DNA of 64,000 nucleotides from JAAURS01 sp044923475 (GTDB taxonomy: Bacteria > Cyanobacteriota > Cyanobacteriia > Thermosynechococcales > Thermosynechococcaceae), in the NCBI RefSeq assembly GCF_044923475.1, contig NZ_CP137338.1, forward strand, positions 1,798,001 to 1,862,000, given 5' to 3'. The position numbers were made by a program, and so were the translations under genes. The notes under the pieces were generated by a model. That model had not been told where the DNA came from. It saw only the letters and a list, made by a program, of their open reading frames with translations, and searched no databases. Below are positions 43,496-51,701 of this stretch, in pieces. How positions within the stretch are numbered: the first letter of the stretch is position 1; each line of letters begins with the position of its first letter.

Positions 43496-44404
43496 TTATA
43501 GACCCAAACTTTTTAGAGTCTTAGATCCTACTTGTCCATCAACCGTCAGACCTTTTTGTTGTTGGAACTGCCTCACAACCTTTTCAGTGTCATTACCAAA
43601 CACACCATCCGGTTTAATATCAAGCCCTGCGTTTTTCAGAGCCTCCTGTACTCGTCGTACATCTTCTCCTTGCGTCAAAGGATTCGTAAGACTGAGGGTA
43701 CGTGCACCCATTGAATGAGAAGCCACAGAGCCTGTAATATCTAAAGGTCCGTCATAGCTAAGCGCAAATTCCCAAGGCTGATCAAGGAATAGTGCTTGCT
43801 CTGCCAATCGTCTACGAGTTAGACCTAGCATGGATTTACCACCACCTTTATTCCAACGGAGAAACTGTTTAGCAGACCCTTCATAATCGCCGTCATTCAG
43901 TAATCTCAGCAGCGTAGAACCGCCAAAACCGTCTTGACCTGGGCCAGTGTTGAAGCAAAAACAAACCAACGAAGAGAATTGGTTGCTATTCAAAGGAACA
44001 TCTACCAAATCCTCGACATAGGATTCATAGATTTCTAAATCTTGACGCAACAATTCTTCGGCTTCATTCTGGGTAATGCTCATCCCCGGTGCAACACCCG
44101 CCGTGTGACCATATCCAATCGTCCAGACTCCGACACCATCATCGTAAGCCGTTAGCTCACACCCCTCAAAAGATGTCAGTAGCTTGAGTCCTACATTATT
44201 AATGCGCTGCCCACCTCGCCGTTGGGCGATCTCTTCTTCTAGAGGTGACGCCTCGCAACTAACCATAAACTGATGGGTACGACTGAAGCGTAGAGCCTGG
44301 ATCAAAGCTCGGACATTACCCTCAGTGGAGACTAACCTAATCAGTTCTCCATCACGAAACTCAGCAACCTGCCCATCCTGGAAAAGCGTTATCTGACGTT
44401 CCAT
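43496..44404 (-). CDS. T4-type (GH24) lysozyme with peptidoglycan-binding domain
   Basis: A 302-residue protein. The N-terminal 65 residues are unrecognised (ITLFQDGQVAEFRDGELIRLV). The GH24 domain has LLTSFEGCELTAYDDGVGVWTIGYGHT, with the Glu-Asp-Thr triad (E in SFEG, D in AYDD, T in GYGHT), and later FNTGPGQDGFGGSTLLRLLN and FLRWNKGGGKSMLGLTRRR. The end is a PG_binding_1 domain (VRRVQEALKNAGL, VRQFQQQKGLTVDGQVGSKT). It would cleave the glycan strand. No signal peptide is present. It is the first gene of the minus-strand island and pairs with the VanY-type gene. Confidence 0.85.
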   Translation of the reverse strand: MERQITLFQDGQVAEFRDGELIRLVSTEGNVRALIQALRFSRTHQFMVSCEASPLEEEIAQRRGGQRINNVGLKLLTSFEGCELTAYDDGVGVWTIGYGHTAGVAPGMSITQNEAEELLRQDLEIYESYVEDLVDVPLNSNQFSSLVCFCFNTGPGQDGFGGSTLLRLLNDGDYEGSAKQFLRWNKGGGKSMLGLTRRRLAEQALFLDQPWEFALSYDGPLDITGSVASHSMGARTLSLTNPLTQGEDVRRVQEALKNAGLDIKPDGVFGNDTEKVVRQFQQQKGLTVDGQVGSKTLKSLGL

Positions 44405-44915
44405 ATGTTTTTTTATTAAGAATAAAAAGGCTTAAATCCTTAAGATTTTAAGAAAGAAATCTTCCTTTAATAATAAAGGATTGGGCATACTATTCCCAAT
44501 CAAGAAGCTTAAATTAACACCTGTTATTTTTCTTTACTATTTTTTCTTTTGTCAAGAGAATATTTTGTTCTGGCAGGCTGTTGGAGTGAAACGCCAGAAG
44601 CCTTGTCCAGTGAACATTTTCCTTTCAAAGCTTCAACAACTAGAATGCATACTGCATAAGTGTTCTCCATTACTTGTCCGACAGGCTGCTAGCTACCCTA
44701 GGAAATTGGCGTAGTAGAGCGGTCAGTCAGCGTTAGATTTTGCCGGATTAAATCTGGATCGCTAAGAATAGCTCTACCTGAAATTCTTGATTCGTTTGCC
44801 CAACCCACTTGATTCTCCTGACGGCTCCATCGTAAGGCAATCATCAACCCAGTCCAGAAAAACAGATCGCAGCCCGTACAACCCATATCCTGAGACGACA
44901 GATCAATTCAGCTTG
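44405..44915. other. Intergenic region between lysozyme and AbiEi-type genes
   Basis: No convincing gene is present. It should contain the promoter of the minus-strand lysozyme operon (the AT-rich part at 44405-44560). No other structured element is evident before the dyad at 44916. Confidence 0.5.
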
Positions 44916-44959
44916 TGTCATAATGTCGGTAATTATCAATATTTGCCGACGTTTTGACA
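44916..44959. promoter_or_regulatory. Large dyad operator upstream of the AbiEi-type gene
   Basis: TGTCATAATGTCGG (44916-44929) and CCGACGTTTTGACA (44946-44959) are inverted repeats matching at 12 of 14 positions, 16 bases apart. The second arm ends 13 bases before the ATG at 44973. Studied AbiEi proteins repress their own operon through inverted repeats in the promoter. Confidence 0.75.
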
Positions 44960-44972
44960 TATCAATCATCAG

Positions 44973-45575
44973 ATGTCTCAATCCAAAACCCAACAAATTC
45001 TAGTCCTTGCCCGTGAAACGGGTGTGCTCCGCTCCAGGGATATAGAAGCCCATGGAATCCATCGCGAGTATCTACGCCGTCTAGAACAGCAAGGGCTGCT
45101 CATCCGCTCAGGGCGAGGCATCTATACCCTGCTAGAAACAGATTTTACAGAGCACCATAGTCTGGTTGAAGCCAGCCAGCGTGTCCCTCACGGCATCATT
45201 TGCCTTCTATCTGCGCTCCGCTTCCATGAAATTACAACACAAGCCCCCTTTGAAGTTTGGCTCGCCATTCACGGTAAAGCCCGTCCACCCAGTGAAGCAC
45301 TACTGCCGCTCCATATTGTTTACATGTCCGGCAACGCCTTTGAATCTGGGATTGAAACCCATCAACTAGAGGGCATTCCAGTGCAAATTTATAACCTCTC
45401 TAAAACCGTCGCAGACTGTTTCAAGTACCGCAACAAAATTGGACTAGACGTTGCCCTAGAAGCCCTACGTGAAAGCTGGCGCGATCGCCGCTGCACAATG
45501 GACGAACTCTGGCACTACGCCAAAATCTGCCGAGTCAGCAACGTCATGCGTCCCTACCTGGAATTTCTGTTATGA
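44973..45575 (+). CDS. abiEi: AbiEi-type antitoxin/transcriptional regulator
   Basis: A 200-residue protein. The N-terminal winged helix (VLARETGVLRSRDIEAHGIHREYLRRLEQQGLLIRSGRGIYTL) is followed by the AbiEi body: VPHGIICLLSALRFHEITTQAPFEVWLAI, IETHQLEGIPVQIYNLSKTVADCFKYRNKIGLDVALEALRE. In type IV systems AbiEi represses the operon and protects from the AbiEii nucleotidyltransferase. Here the next gene is a 101-residue protein, not an AbiEii. A well-formed operator lies upstream. It is therefore an orphan antitoxin-like regulator or works with a different partner. Confidence 0.83.
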   Translation: MSQSKTQQILVLARETGVLRSRDIEAHGIHREYLRRLEQQGLLIRSGRGIYTLLETDFTEHHSLVEASQRVPHGIICLLSALRFHEITTQAPFEVWLAIHGKARPPSEALLPLHIVYMSGNAFESGIETHQLEGIPVQIYNLSKTVADCFKYRNKIGLDVALEALRESWRDRRCTMDELWHYAKICRVSNVMRPYLEFLL

Positions 45576-45602
45576 CACCGCACTCAGATCTATACTGAAG
45601 TC

Positions 45603-45908
45603 ATGAGCGATACCCAAACCGTCACAATCCACCTCTCCAGCGAAGAGCGCGGACTCTTGGTGCGTCACCGCTCTGCAAGAGCTAGCGATCGCCTTCAAGC
45701 CGAAGCAAATCGGCTCAAGCTTGCCCCTGACGTTTTGGCTACAAAATTACTGAGAGAACAATTAGCCCAGGCACCAGCTCCCCTCAAAGCATTAGAAGCC
45801 CTCGCCCAACTCCGGCAAATTGCTCAACAGATGCCGTCCATTGATGTCGTCAAACTGGCACAAGACAGTCGAGAAGACTTAGAAAATCGGAGTGAGTTCA
45901 CCGGATAA
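45603..45908 (+). CDS. Small protein after AbiEi, unknown function
   Basis: 101 residues starting 28 bases after the AbiEi-type stop. It is helical and charged: LSSEERGLLVRHRSARASDRLQAEANRLKLAPDVLATKLLREQL, then an alpha-rich tail. It has no nucleotidyltransferase motif (no GGxDL) and so is not AbiEii. It could be a small RHH-like or adaptor partner; a toxin role is not supported by the sequence. Confidence 0.55.
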   Translation: MSDTQTVTIHLSSEERGLLVRHRSARASDRLQAEANRLKLAPDVLATKLLREQLAQAPAPLKALEALAQLRQIAQQMPSIDVVKLAQDSREDLENRSEFTG

Positions 45909-45941
45909 TTTTCAATTTCGGGATAGAGTAATGCATTCTCG

Positions 45942-46853
45942 TTATGGCTGATTCTGAAACCTCTTTACCACCTCATCTTGAGACAACCCTGGCAACTCTA
46001 GCAGCAACCGCGTATAGTCCTCCGCAGACAACGCCACCAGCTTTGGCAGAATAGCCATCAATGACTCATCAATCGTACCAAACCGAGCCTTAAACAAATT
46101 CTCAAGCGTTATCCGACGTTCCGATTGAATGCCTTGTTGAATGCCCCTCTCTTCAGTTTCTTTTTCCCACTCCAGATAAGCCTGTGACAATACCATCAGT
46201 ACACCTCGCTCTTCATCGTCTGCTGGGTCATTTATCTCTAGTGTAATCTTCCATCCCGCCAATAATTGTAATATCCTACGGCGTCGTGGATCCCCCTCTG
46301 GGATAGCCAGCACCTCAGAAATCGCCTGTTCCTGCGTCAGCCCTTTCCCCAAGAGCCTTAACCAGAGCGTGTCCTCCGTTAGCGGCAACTGATTAATCGC
46401 AACAATCGCCGTACAGAGCGCCTCTCCTAACCCATAAATTCCCGAAGGCCAAGATTCATTAGAAGTCGCCGCAAACCGTTCGAGCAAATTTCCAGAAACC
46501 GACGAAGCCAGAATCCATAGCCTTGGTAAGTCCTCCTCTGAAACGGTTGCATCATCCCGTTGAGTCCGGCGCTGTAAATCAGCATGGACTGACAACAATT
46601 TCAAAAGACAGTCCTTCACTTCCGTCGTCGTGGGCGGGTTCCGAAACGGCTCCAACAGACAAGGCGTTGCCGCAATTCTGCTCAACAGTCCCAGAGTTTG
46701 AGGCTCTGCTTCAGTTTGTAAAGCAGGTGCAAAATACAGATCGACCAGTCTTGAAGTACCCAAAACCTCAAGACTCTTTTCCACAGTACCCAAAGGGGAC
46801 AGTAGCTCCTCCAAAAATTCCTTTGAAAACTGATCGAATTTATTCCGAGTCAT
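45942..46853 (-). CDS. Rpn/DUF4351-like cyanobacterial protein of unknown function
   Basis: 303 residues from the ATG at 46853. The start FDQFSKEFLEELLSPLGTVEKSLEV and later LLSRIAATPCLLEPFRNPPTTTEVKDCLLKLL, RLWILASSVSG, LGEALCTAIVAINQLPLTEDTLWLRLLGKG and DDEERGVLMVLSQAYLEWEKETEERGIQQG are typical of a widespread cyanobacterial family that often ends in a DUF4351-like tail (ENLFKARFGTIDESLMAIL). Some relatives are annotated as Rpn-type recombination-promoting nucleases, but no PD-(D/E)XK residues can be seen here. It lies convergent to the AbiEi operon. Confidence 0.65.
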   Translation of the reverse strand: MTRNKFDQFSKEFLEELLSPLGTVEKSLEVLGTSRLVDLYFAPALQTEAEPQTLGLLSRIAATPCLLEPFRNPPTTTEVKDCLLKLLSVHADLQRRTQRDDATVSEEDLPRLWILASSVSGNLLERFAATSNESWPSGIYGLGEALCTAIVAINQLPLTEDTLWLRLLGKGLTQEQAISEVLAIPEGDPRRRRILQLLAGWKITLEINDPADDEERGVLMVLSQAYLEWEKETEERGIQQGIQSERRITLENLFKARFGTIDESLMAILPKLVALSAEDYTRLLLELPGLSQDEVVKRFQNQP

Positions 46854-46914
46854 GGTGCAGCATAACCAAAGCGCATTCATTGTAAGGGAAAACGGGATTT
46901 TATCCCGAATGCGC

Positions 46915-47679
46915 TCAAAGCGCTTTATCAAGAGCATGAACCGCCAAAGTAATTTCAACTGTCAGTTCCTGGTTGACCTGATTCATCCACTTGATTTTCT
47001 TGATAGTTCCGTTATAGGGCGATCGCACCACCCCCACCGTCTCCAACCTTGCCTCAACATCCCTCAACTGAGCCATCAGCAAAGACTGCTGCCCTAAAGT
47101 ATCCTGACCAACAGCCTTCTGCGGCTTATTCTCCCTCGCAGCCTGAAGCTGAGCCACTGCCAGTCCCAACTCAGCCTCAGCATCCTGAACCCTGATGACC
47201 AGTTGTGAAACCTGTGTCGATTCCTTGTAGAGCGGCAAACTTGCCCAAGCATAATCCGTCCAAGGGGAATTGGCTTTGAACAGGGCGATCGCCTCCCTCG
47301 CCTGCTGCACCCGTACCTGAGCCTGACGAATCCTCGCCTGTTCCACCGCATAACTGACTTGACTTGAACCTACCCCAGCACTTGTATTCAAATGTTCTAA
47401 CTTGAGGCGAATGACCTGACGCTGTTGTTCCAATGGTTTTCTGGTGGACGTGCGATCGCTCAAAATCTGACCTTTTTGGATGCGATCGCCCTGCTTCACC
47501 TTCAAATCTGCCGGATCATCCAGCGTCAGCTTCAACTTCAGCTCACGAGGTACCAGATTCGCTCTGCGGCTAATGATCGGCGTGGGGTCAACTATGGGCA
47601 ATGGGAGCGATGCAGGTATCCGAGACATCGAATTGCAGCCTGACAAGAAAACAGCGATCGCCACGAAAAACCTACGCAT
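46915..47679 (-). CDS. Lipoprotein with HlyD/biotinyl-lipoyl-like domain
   Basis: 254 residues from the second ATG of an ATGATG at 47682/47679, preceded by GGAGGGG. The start RRFFVAIAVFLSGC is a lipoprotein signal with lipobox LSGC. LKVKQGDRIQKGQILSDRTS is a barrel-sandwich motif as in HlyD-type adaptors. A long coiled coil follows (LRQ-like EQARIRQAQVRVQQAREAIAL, DAEAELGLAVAQLQAAREN), and VVRSPYNGTIKKIKWMNQV returns to the second half of the lipoyl fold. It resembles a periplasmic adaptor subunit. It overlaps the upstream HerA-like gene by 8 bases, so it is translationally coupled. The channel it would connect to is not apparent. Confidence 0.78.
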   Translation of the reverse strand: MRRFFVAIAVFLSGCNSMSRIPASLPLPIVDPTPIISRRANLVPRELKLKLTLDDPADLKVKQGDRIQKGQILSDRTSTRKPLEQQRQVIRLKLEHLNTSAGVGSSQVSYAVEQARIRQAQVRVQQAREAIALFKANSPWTDYAWASLPLYKESTQVSQLVIRVQDAEAELGLAVAQLQAARENKPQKAVGQDTLGQQSLLMAQLRDVEARLETVGVVRSPYNGTIKKIKWMNQVNQELTVEITLAVHALDKAL

Positions 47680-48781
47680 CATCCCCTCCATCAGCCACCC
47701 GCTGGTAATAGGGCAAAATCTCAACCTGTTCCGCGTGCTTGCCAAATCGACACAGTGCCGTCAACGGCAGCAACGCTGCCACCTTCTGTTCCGCAAACCG
47801 AAACTTCGCCGCGACCTTCTTCACCTCCACCTGATCCACAGGCAACACAATCTTGGTCGCCGCATTCCCCAACACATCAGCCGACAAATGCCGCTCACTC
47901 TGAGAGGCCAGAACCAAATTCAGTCCATACTTGCGTCCATCGGCAATAATCCGATCCAACGCCGGAGACTTTGCCATCTCCTTCGCCTCATCAATGAAAA
48001 GGTAGGTTCTGGGGATTTTGCTTTCAACCTCACCCTGAAGCCGATGGGTATCCATCAAGTATTTGGCTAGGGATTCAGCCGCGATCGCCCCTAATTCCGG
48101 CGGCAACTTACACAAATCCACCCGCACCAGCCGATGTTCTAACAGAAAAGCGGGACGGTTGAAAATCCCATAGGCAAACGTGGCATTGAGCTTTAGCTTC
48201 AACTTGGCACTGTCCTTACAACTTTCCTTCACCCGATGCTCAATCTCGGCCTGAAGATCGGCAAAATTGGGCGGTTCCTTTGTCCAGGTGTTCTCCTCGT
48301 TCTGAGCGATGCCCTTGTGTCGGTAGCAATCCCCCAGAACCTCCAACAGCAAACCTTCCTGTACAGGTCCCATTTGCAATGCTTTTTTGAGCGTAGCGGC
48401 AACTGCGATCGCCTGAAGATTCGGCCCTCCACCCTCTGGATCCAGGTTGATATACAACGGATTCACTCCATAGGGACTGCTCATATGGAGCGGATAGCAA
48501 ACTTCGCCCTGAAGATTCTGGTCGCCGTGAAAATCGATGATGACCAACTGCATCGCTGGGTAGGTTTTGTGGAGTTCGTAGGCGATCGCCTTCAGTGTCT
48601 GAGTCTTCCCCGACCCGCTAGAACCAATCGCCACCACATGACCATTGGGCAATCGTTCTGGAGTCCAGTACACACCCTGTCCCAACAGAATTCCATGACT
48701 CGCAGAGTCATCTTCAACCTGAACTTTTTCACCAGGCTTCAGAACCGCAACGGGTAATGGCTTTTCTTTACGACTGAACAT
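47672..48781 (-). CDS. HerA/VirB4-like DNA-translocase ATPase
   Basis: A 369-residue protein. Walker A AIGSSGSGKTQTLKAIAYELH, then LVIIDFHGDQNLQGEV, Walker B YLFIDEAKEMAKSPALDRIIADGRKYGLNLVLASQSERHLS and an arginine-rich end identify a HerA/FtsK/VirB4-type RecA-fold pump of DNA. The N-terminus lacks a membrane segment and there is no NurA nuclease nearby, so a defence-type HerA-NurA pair is not supported. Linkage to YdjM, TM-AAA and adaptor genes suggests conjugation or DNA transport. It overlaps the upstream gene by 14 bases. Confidence 0.78.
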   Translation of the reverse strand: MFSRKEKPLPVAVLKPGEKVQVEDDSASHGILLGQGVYWTPERLPNGHVVAIGSSGSGKTQTLKAIAYELHKTYPAMQLVIIDFHGDQNLQGEVCYPLHMSSPYGVNPLYINLDPEGGGPNLQAIAVAATLKKALQMGPVQEGLLLEVLGDCYRHKGIAQNEENTWTKEPPNFADLQAEIEHRVKESCKDSAKLKLKLNATFAYGIFNRPAFLLEHRLVRVDLCKLPPELGAIAAESLAKYLMDTHRLQGEVESKIPRTYLFIDEAKEMAKSPALDRIIADGRKYGLNLVLASQSERHLSADVLGNAATKIVLPVDQVEVKKVAAKFRFAEQKVAALLPLTALCRFGKHAEQVEILPYYQRVADGGDDA

Positions 48782-49817
48782 GGATCGACCTCACAATCAA
48801 ACTGCCGCTAGCGGAGTAATCCCCCAGAACTCGAACCACTTCAGCAGGGCTGGCGGCTTCTAGATGAACGCTGGCGATTCCGCTTCCCGGCTGCACCCGA
48901 ATGGAATTGAAGCGATCCGGGTAGTTGGGCGGTACCAGATCCTCAGCGTCCTCAACGGTCAATAGACCTGACAGATAGGTGCGATCGCTTTGTGGGATAC
49001 GTGAGAGTGCCTCTGCGATCACCTCGTCTTCCAACCGAATCTCTCGAACCGACGGCTTCACAGTGCCTTGTCGTTGAACCTGCACCTGAGTAATCTGAAT
49101 CTGAGATTCTTGAGTTTCGCCAGCTCGATAGAGCCTGCCCTGACTGTCTTTCACCAGTAAATCGGTTTGGGTCAGAGGCTGTACCACTTCAAATTGACCT
49201 TGAACTGCCTGCTGCGTCAGTGTATTGCGACCACGAATCTGAGCCATTAGCAGATACTGGTTCTGTTCGGCGGCAACAATCTCCACCGCCCCGCTCGAAA
49301 GCCCTAGCGTCTGATTGAAGGCTTTGAGGATGCCGCCGCTAATATTGAGGTTGATGATGGCGATCGACACAAAAACCAAAACCGCTAGCAGAAAATACTC
49401 AGCAGAACTCCCCGTACTCAACCTGAGTCGAGGATTGCCCGGAGTCACCAACCTTCCCGAATGTGGGAAAAACGCACAAACCCCCTGCTTGGTGAAATTA
49501 TCGGCATACCAGCCCAAGAAATAGCCCAGATTAAGAGCAATCCAGAGCGACTGATTCCAGAAGGTGAGCGGGAAGGTTACAGCAGCAAGACCCAGAGAAA
49601 ACAAAAAGCTGTGGGTCAAGGTGCGGTGAGAGTACCGCTTCTCGATCCACCGCGAAATCAGGGTTAACGGGGGTAATCGTCCAATCCAGCTTTTGCTGGT
49701 GTCCAAGTCGGGGAACTGGGATGCGATCGCCGCCGTTCCTAACAACACGGGGTCAGCCGTCCCCATCGCCAGGGATGTGAGCGCCACACTGAAGACTGCC
49801 TGCGTCGAGTTCATCAT
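48768..49817 (-). CDS. YdjM-type membrane-bound metal-dependent hydrolase with large C-terminal domain
   Basis: A 349-residue protein. The N-terminal half is the YdjM (DUF457) fold: FPDLDTSKSWIGR, KRYSHRTLTHSFLFSL with His motifs, membrane helices (ALNLGYFLGWYADN) and SGRLVTPGNPR. A further helix (YFLLAVLVFVSIAIINLNI) leads to a C-terminal beta-rich domain of about 180 residues, which I do not recognise (GQFEVVQPLTQTDLLVKDSQGRLYRAG). Typical YdjM proteins lack this extension. It is coupled to the AAA gene by a 4-base overlap and to the HerA-like gene by 14 bases. Confidence 0.75.
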   Translation of the reverse strand: MMNSTQAVFSVALTSLAMGTADPVLLGTAAIASQFPDLDTSKSWIGRLPPLTLISRWIEKRYSHRTLTHSFLFSLGLAAVTFPLTFWNQSLWIALNLGYFLGWYADNFTKQGVCAFFPHSGRLVTPGNPRLRLSTGSSAEYFLLAVLVFVSIAIINLNISGGILKAFNQTLGLSSGAVEIVAAEQNQYLLMAQIRGRNTLTQQAVQGQFEVVQPLTQTDLLVKDSQGRLYRAGETQESQIQITQVQVQRQGTVKPSVREIRLEDEVIAEALSRIPQSDRTYLSGLLTVEDAEDLVPPNYPDRFNSIRVQPGSGIASVHLEAASPAEVVRVLGDYSASGSLIVRSIHVQS

Positions 49818-50740
49818 TGCCCTAACCTCCCGGACTTACGGGGCAGGCTGTAGAGAATCAACCGGAAAATGCCTACCGCTACCGCCAGAATGCCGCCAAA
49901 CAGATAAAGGCTGGTGCTGTTCAGCCCCAATCCGATGAAGCGCAGAATCGTAAACGTCATCAACCCGGCAATCAGCAACGGGGTTCCATCAATCCACTGT
50001 CGATGGTCGGGGCTGGGGTCATCTAAACCCAGATACTCTTCTCGAATCACCCGCGCTGCCAGCATCGGATTTCCGCCCGCCCGTTGTTGCAGGTGCGCCA
50101 ATTGAGCCGTGGATAGCTCCAGTTCCAGTTCGGTGGCGGCTTCTTTCATGATTTGACGGATGATGCGATCGCTCAGGGGTTCCAGCTCAATCCGGGGCAA
50201 CTTCAGAAAAATGTCCCGTGCTGGGGGATGGGTGGCCAGCAACAGCAACGGCTGACCCAGTTCATGGAGTCGCTCCAGCCAGCAGCGAACCTGCACCTGA
50301 AGCCGATGGGCATCATCGCAAATTAGAAAAGCCAGGTTGTCTTGGAGGTAATCTGCGATCGCCTGCATCAATTGCATCGCGGTCAATGCTTTGCCTTCTA
50401 GAGATTCTGCATCTACGCCCAGTTGAAGGGCGATCGCCACCACCATTTGTTTAGCGGTTGAGGGTTTGACGGTCACGACGGTAAATCCCAGTAGTTCAAG
50501 TTCTTCAGCGACAAACTCGCTCAAGGTGGTTTTACCGCCGCCTGCCTCGCCCACGATCAGCAGACTGGAGTTAGCTTGAAGCGCGGCGACGATTCGACGT
50601 TTTTCTGTGCTTCTATAGCAGGCGGTTGAAACGGTACTTTCATTGAGCGATCGCCGTTCTCCATCTGTGCCCACGGCATAGCGGTAGACCCTTTGGGTGC
50701 CATCCTTCAGGGTGCGGGTGTGTTTCTCCAGACGGGTCAT
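49814..50740 (-). CDS. AAA ATPase (ExeA/TniB-like) with C-terminal membrane helices
   Basis: A 308-residue protein. Walker A LLIVGEAGGGKTTLSEFVAEEL, then LQDNLAFLICDDAHRLQ (Walker B with DDAH), LLLLATHPP (sensor 1) and a lid (RAGGNPMLAARVIREE) place it in the ExeA/TniB AAA group, used in secretion, transposition and DNA transfer. Residues 255-300 hold two hydrophobic helices (PLLIAGLMTFTILRFIGLGL, YLFGGILAVAVGIFRLIL). A membrane-tethered AAA fits a transfer apparatus. It overlaps the upstream gene by 4 bases (ATGA). Confidence 0.75.
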   Translation of the reverse strand: MTRLEKHTRTLKDGTQRVYRYAVGTDGERRSLNESTVSTACYRSTEKRRIVAALQANSSLLIVGEAGGGKTTLSEFVAEELELLGFTVVTVKPSTAKQMVVAIALQLGVDAESLEGKALTAMQLMQAIADYLQDNLAFLICDDAHRLQVQVRCWLERLHELGQPLLLLATHPPARDIFLKLPRIELEPLSDRIIRQIMKEAATELELELSTAQLAHLQQRAGGNPMLAARVIREEYLGLDDPSPDHRQWIDGTPLLIAGLMTFTILRFIGLGLNSTSLYLFGGILAVAVGIFRLILYSLPRKSGRLGQ

Positions 50741-51183
50741 TGCAGCTCACGACGTTCTTTGATGAAGCGGGAGACGGCACGTTTTGAGCATCCTTTCCCT
50801 GTCCAGAGTCTGACCTGCTCAATCAGTTGGGCGTAGGTGCGATAGCCCAGTTCCCAGGCTTGCATCAGGGCTTGATGAACTCGTTCGGTTCGGCGATACC
50901 AGGGTTTGTGAGGGATGGTCGGTGCGATCGCAGTTTGGGTCAAGTCTTCAACAGTGGTGTCCACGACCGGAGGCAATAGCCGATCCGGTCTGAATCCTTC
51001 CAAGACGTGGAGGATGGGAGCGATTACTAAGGGTGAAATTGCGCCCCAGAGATTTCGGGCTGCGGTCAGGTCAAATTTGAGGGGGCTGTATTGTTTGAAA
51101 GACCGACGGGCTTGTCGGACTTTGGCGACTCCGCTGCGATAGAGTTCGCCTAGGGTGATGTGTTTCCAGGTTTCGGTTTCCAT
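50737..51183 (-). CDS. 148-residue operon protein, unknown function
   Basis: A basic, soluble protein with an internal hydrophobic stretch (LWGAISPLVIAPILHVLEGF) and a C-terminal helix-turn-helix-like segment (YAQLIEQVRLWTGKGCSKRAVSRFIKERREL). The last part suggests DNA binding. It overlaps the AAA gene by 4 bases (ATGA) and lies 63 bases after the winged-helix gene. Its partner in the operon is probably the AAA protein. No known family is recognised. Confidence 0.6.
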   Translation of the reverse strand: METETWKHITLGELYRSGVAKVRQARRSFKQYSPLKFDLTAARNLWGAISPLVIAPILHVLEGFRPDRLLPPVVDTTVEDLTQTAIAPTIPHKPWYRRTERVHQALMQAWELGYRTYAQLIEQVRLWTGKGCSKRAVSRFIKERRELQ

Positions 51184-51246
51184 GATTAGCGGTACCAGAA
51201 TGCAATGGATGTATTGCTAATGCCCAATCGATGGAAAAAGCAAGGG

Positions 51247-51540
51247 CTAGGCTGAGGTTTTGCAGGGCGATCGCCGACAGGTCACCTGTAATGAGTAGCG
51301 CCGCTCTCCTCTGGTACCGATGTGCGACAGAATCAGCCCTTCGATACAAAGGTTGCGGGTTTGGTCGCGCACTTGGTCATAGGTCAGGTTGGCAGACTGC
51401 ATGAGTTGGTCGCGGCTCTGGTCGGGCTGGTTTTGGAGAGAGGCGAGGATGCGATCGCGCGAATTTTGTCCTCGCTGTCGGCGGGTGCTGGGTTGTTGGG
51501 GATTCAGGTGCATATCATTGAACTGAAAACTGGTACCCAT
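51247..51540 (-). CDS. Small winged-helix-like protein
   Basis: 97 residues, first gene of the HerA-like operon. The core RDRILASLQNQPDQSRDQLMQSANLTYDQVRDQTRNLCIEGLILSHIGTRGERRYSL has the look of an MarR/LexA-type winged helix ending in a beta-wing. It may be the operon's regulator, acting on the palindrome at 51702-51730. The start could also be at 51514 (MHLNPQQ). Confidence 0.6.
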   Translation of the reverse strand: MGTSFQFNDMHLNPQQPSTRRQRGQNSRDRILASLQNQPDQSRDQLMQSANLTYDQVRDQTRNLCIEGLILSHIGTRGERRYSLQVTCRRSPCKTSA

Positions 51541-51701
51541 TGCTAAACCCCAAGCTCTCCTATGTCAACCCGTCATCCCAATTCATCTGCAAACTCTGCA
51601 AACTTGTAGTTCTGCGGTTGTACATATAGAGAAATTCTTAGAGAGGAGCTGCAAAAGCCTGCTTCACAAGGTTCATTTTGTACAAGTCTTTACAGATAAA
51701 G

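Noticed and set aside
45603..45908. AbiEii toxin
   Set aside because: The product is too short and lacks nucleotidyltransferase motifs.
47480..48070. 196-residue plus-strand frame across the lipoprotein/HerA-like junction
   Set aside because: Antisense to two well-supported genes and without motifs.
47672..48781. HerA-NurA defence pair
   Set aside because: The ATPase is HerA-like but no NurA or SIR2-type partner is adjacent; operon context points to a membrane apparatus.
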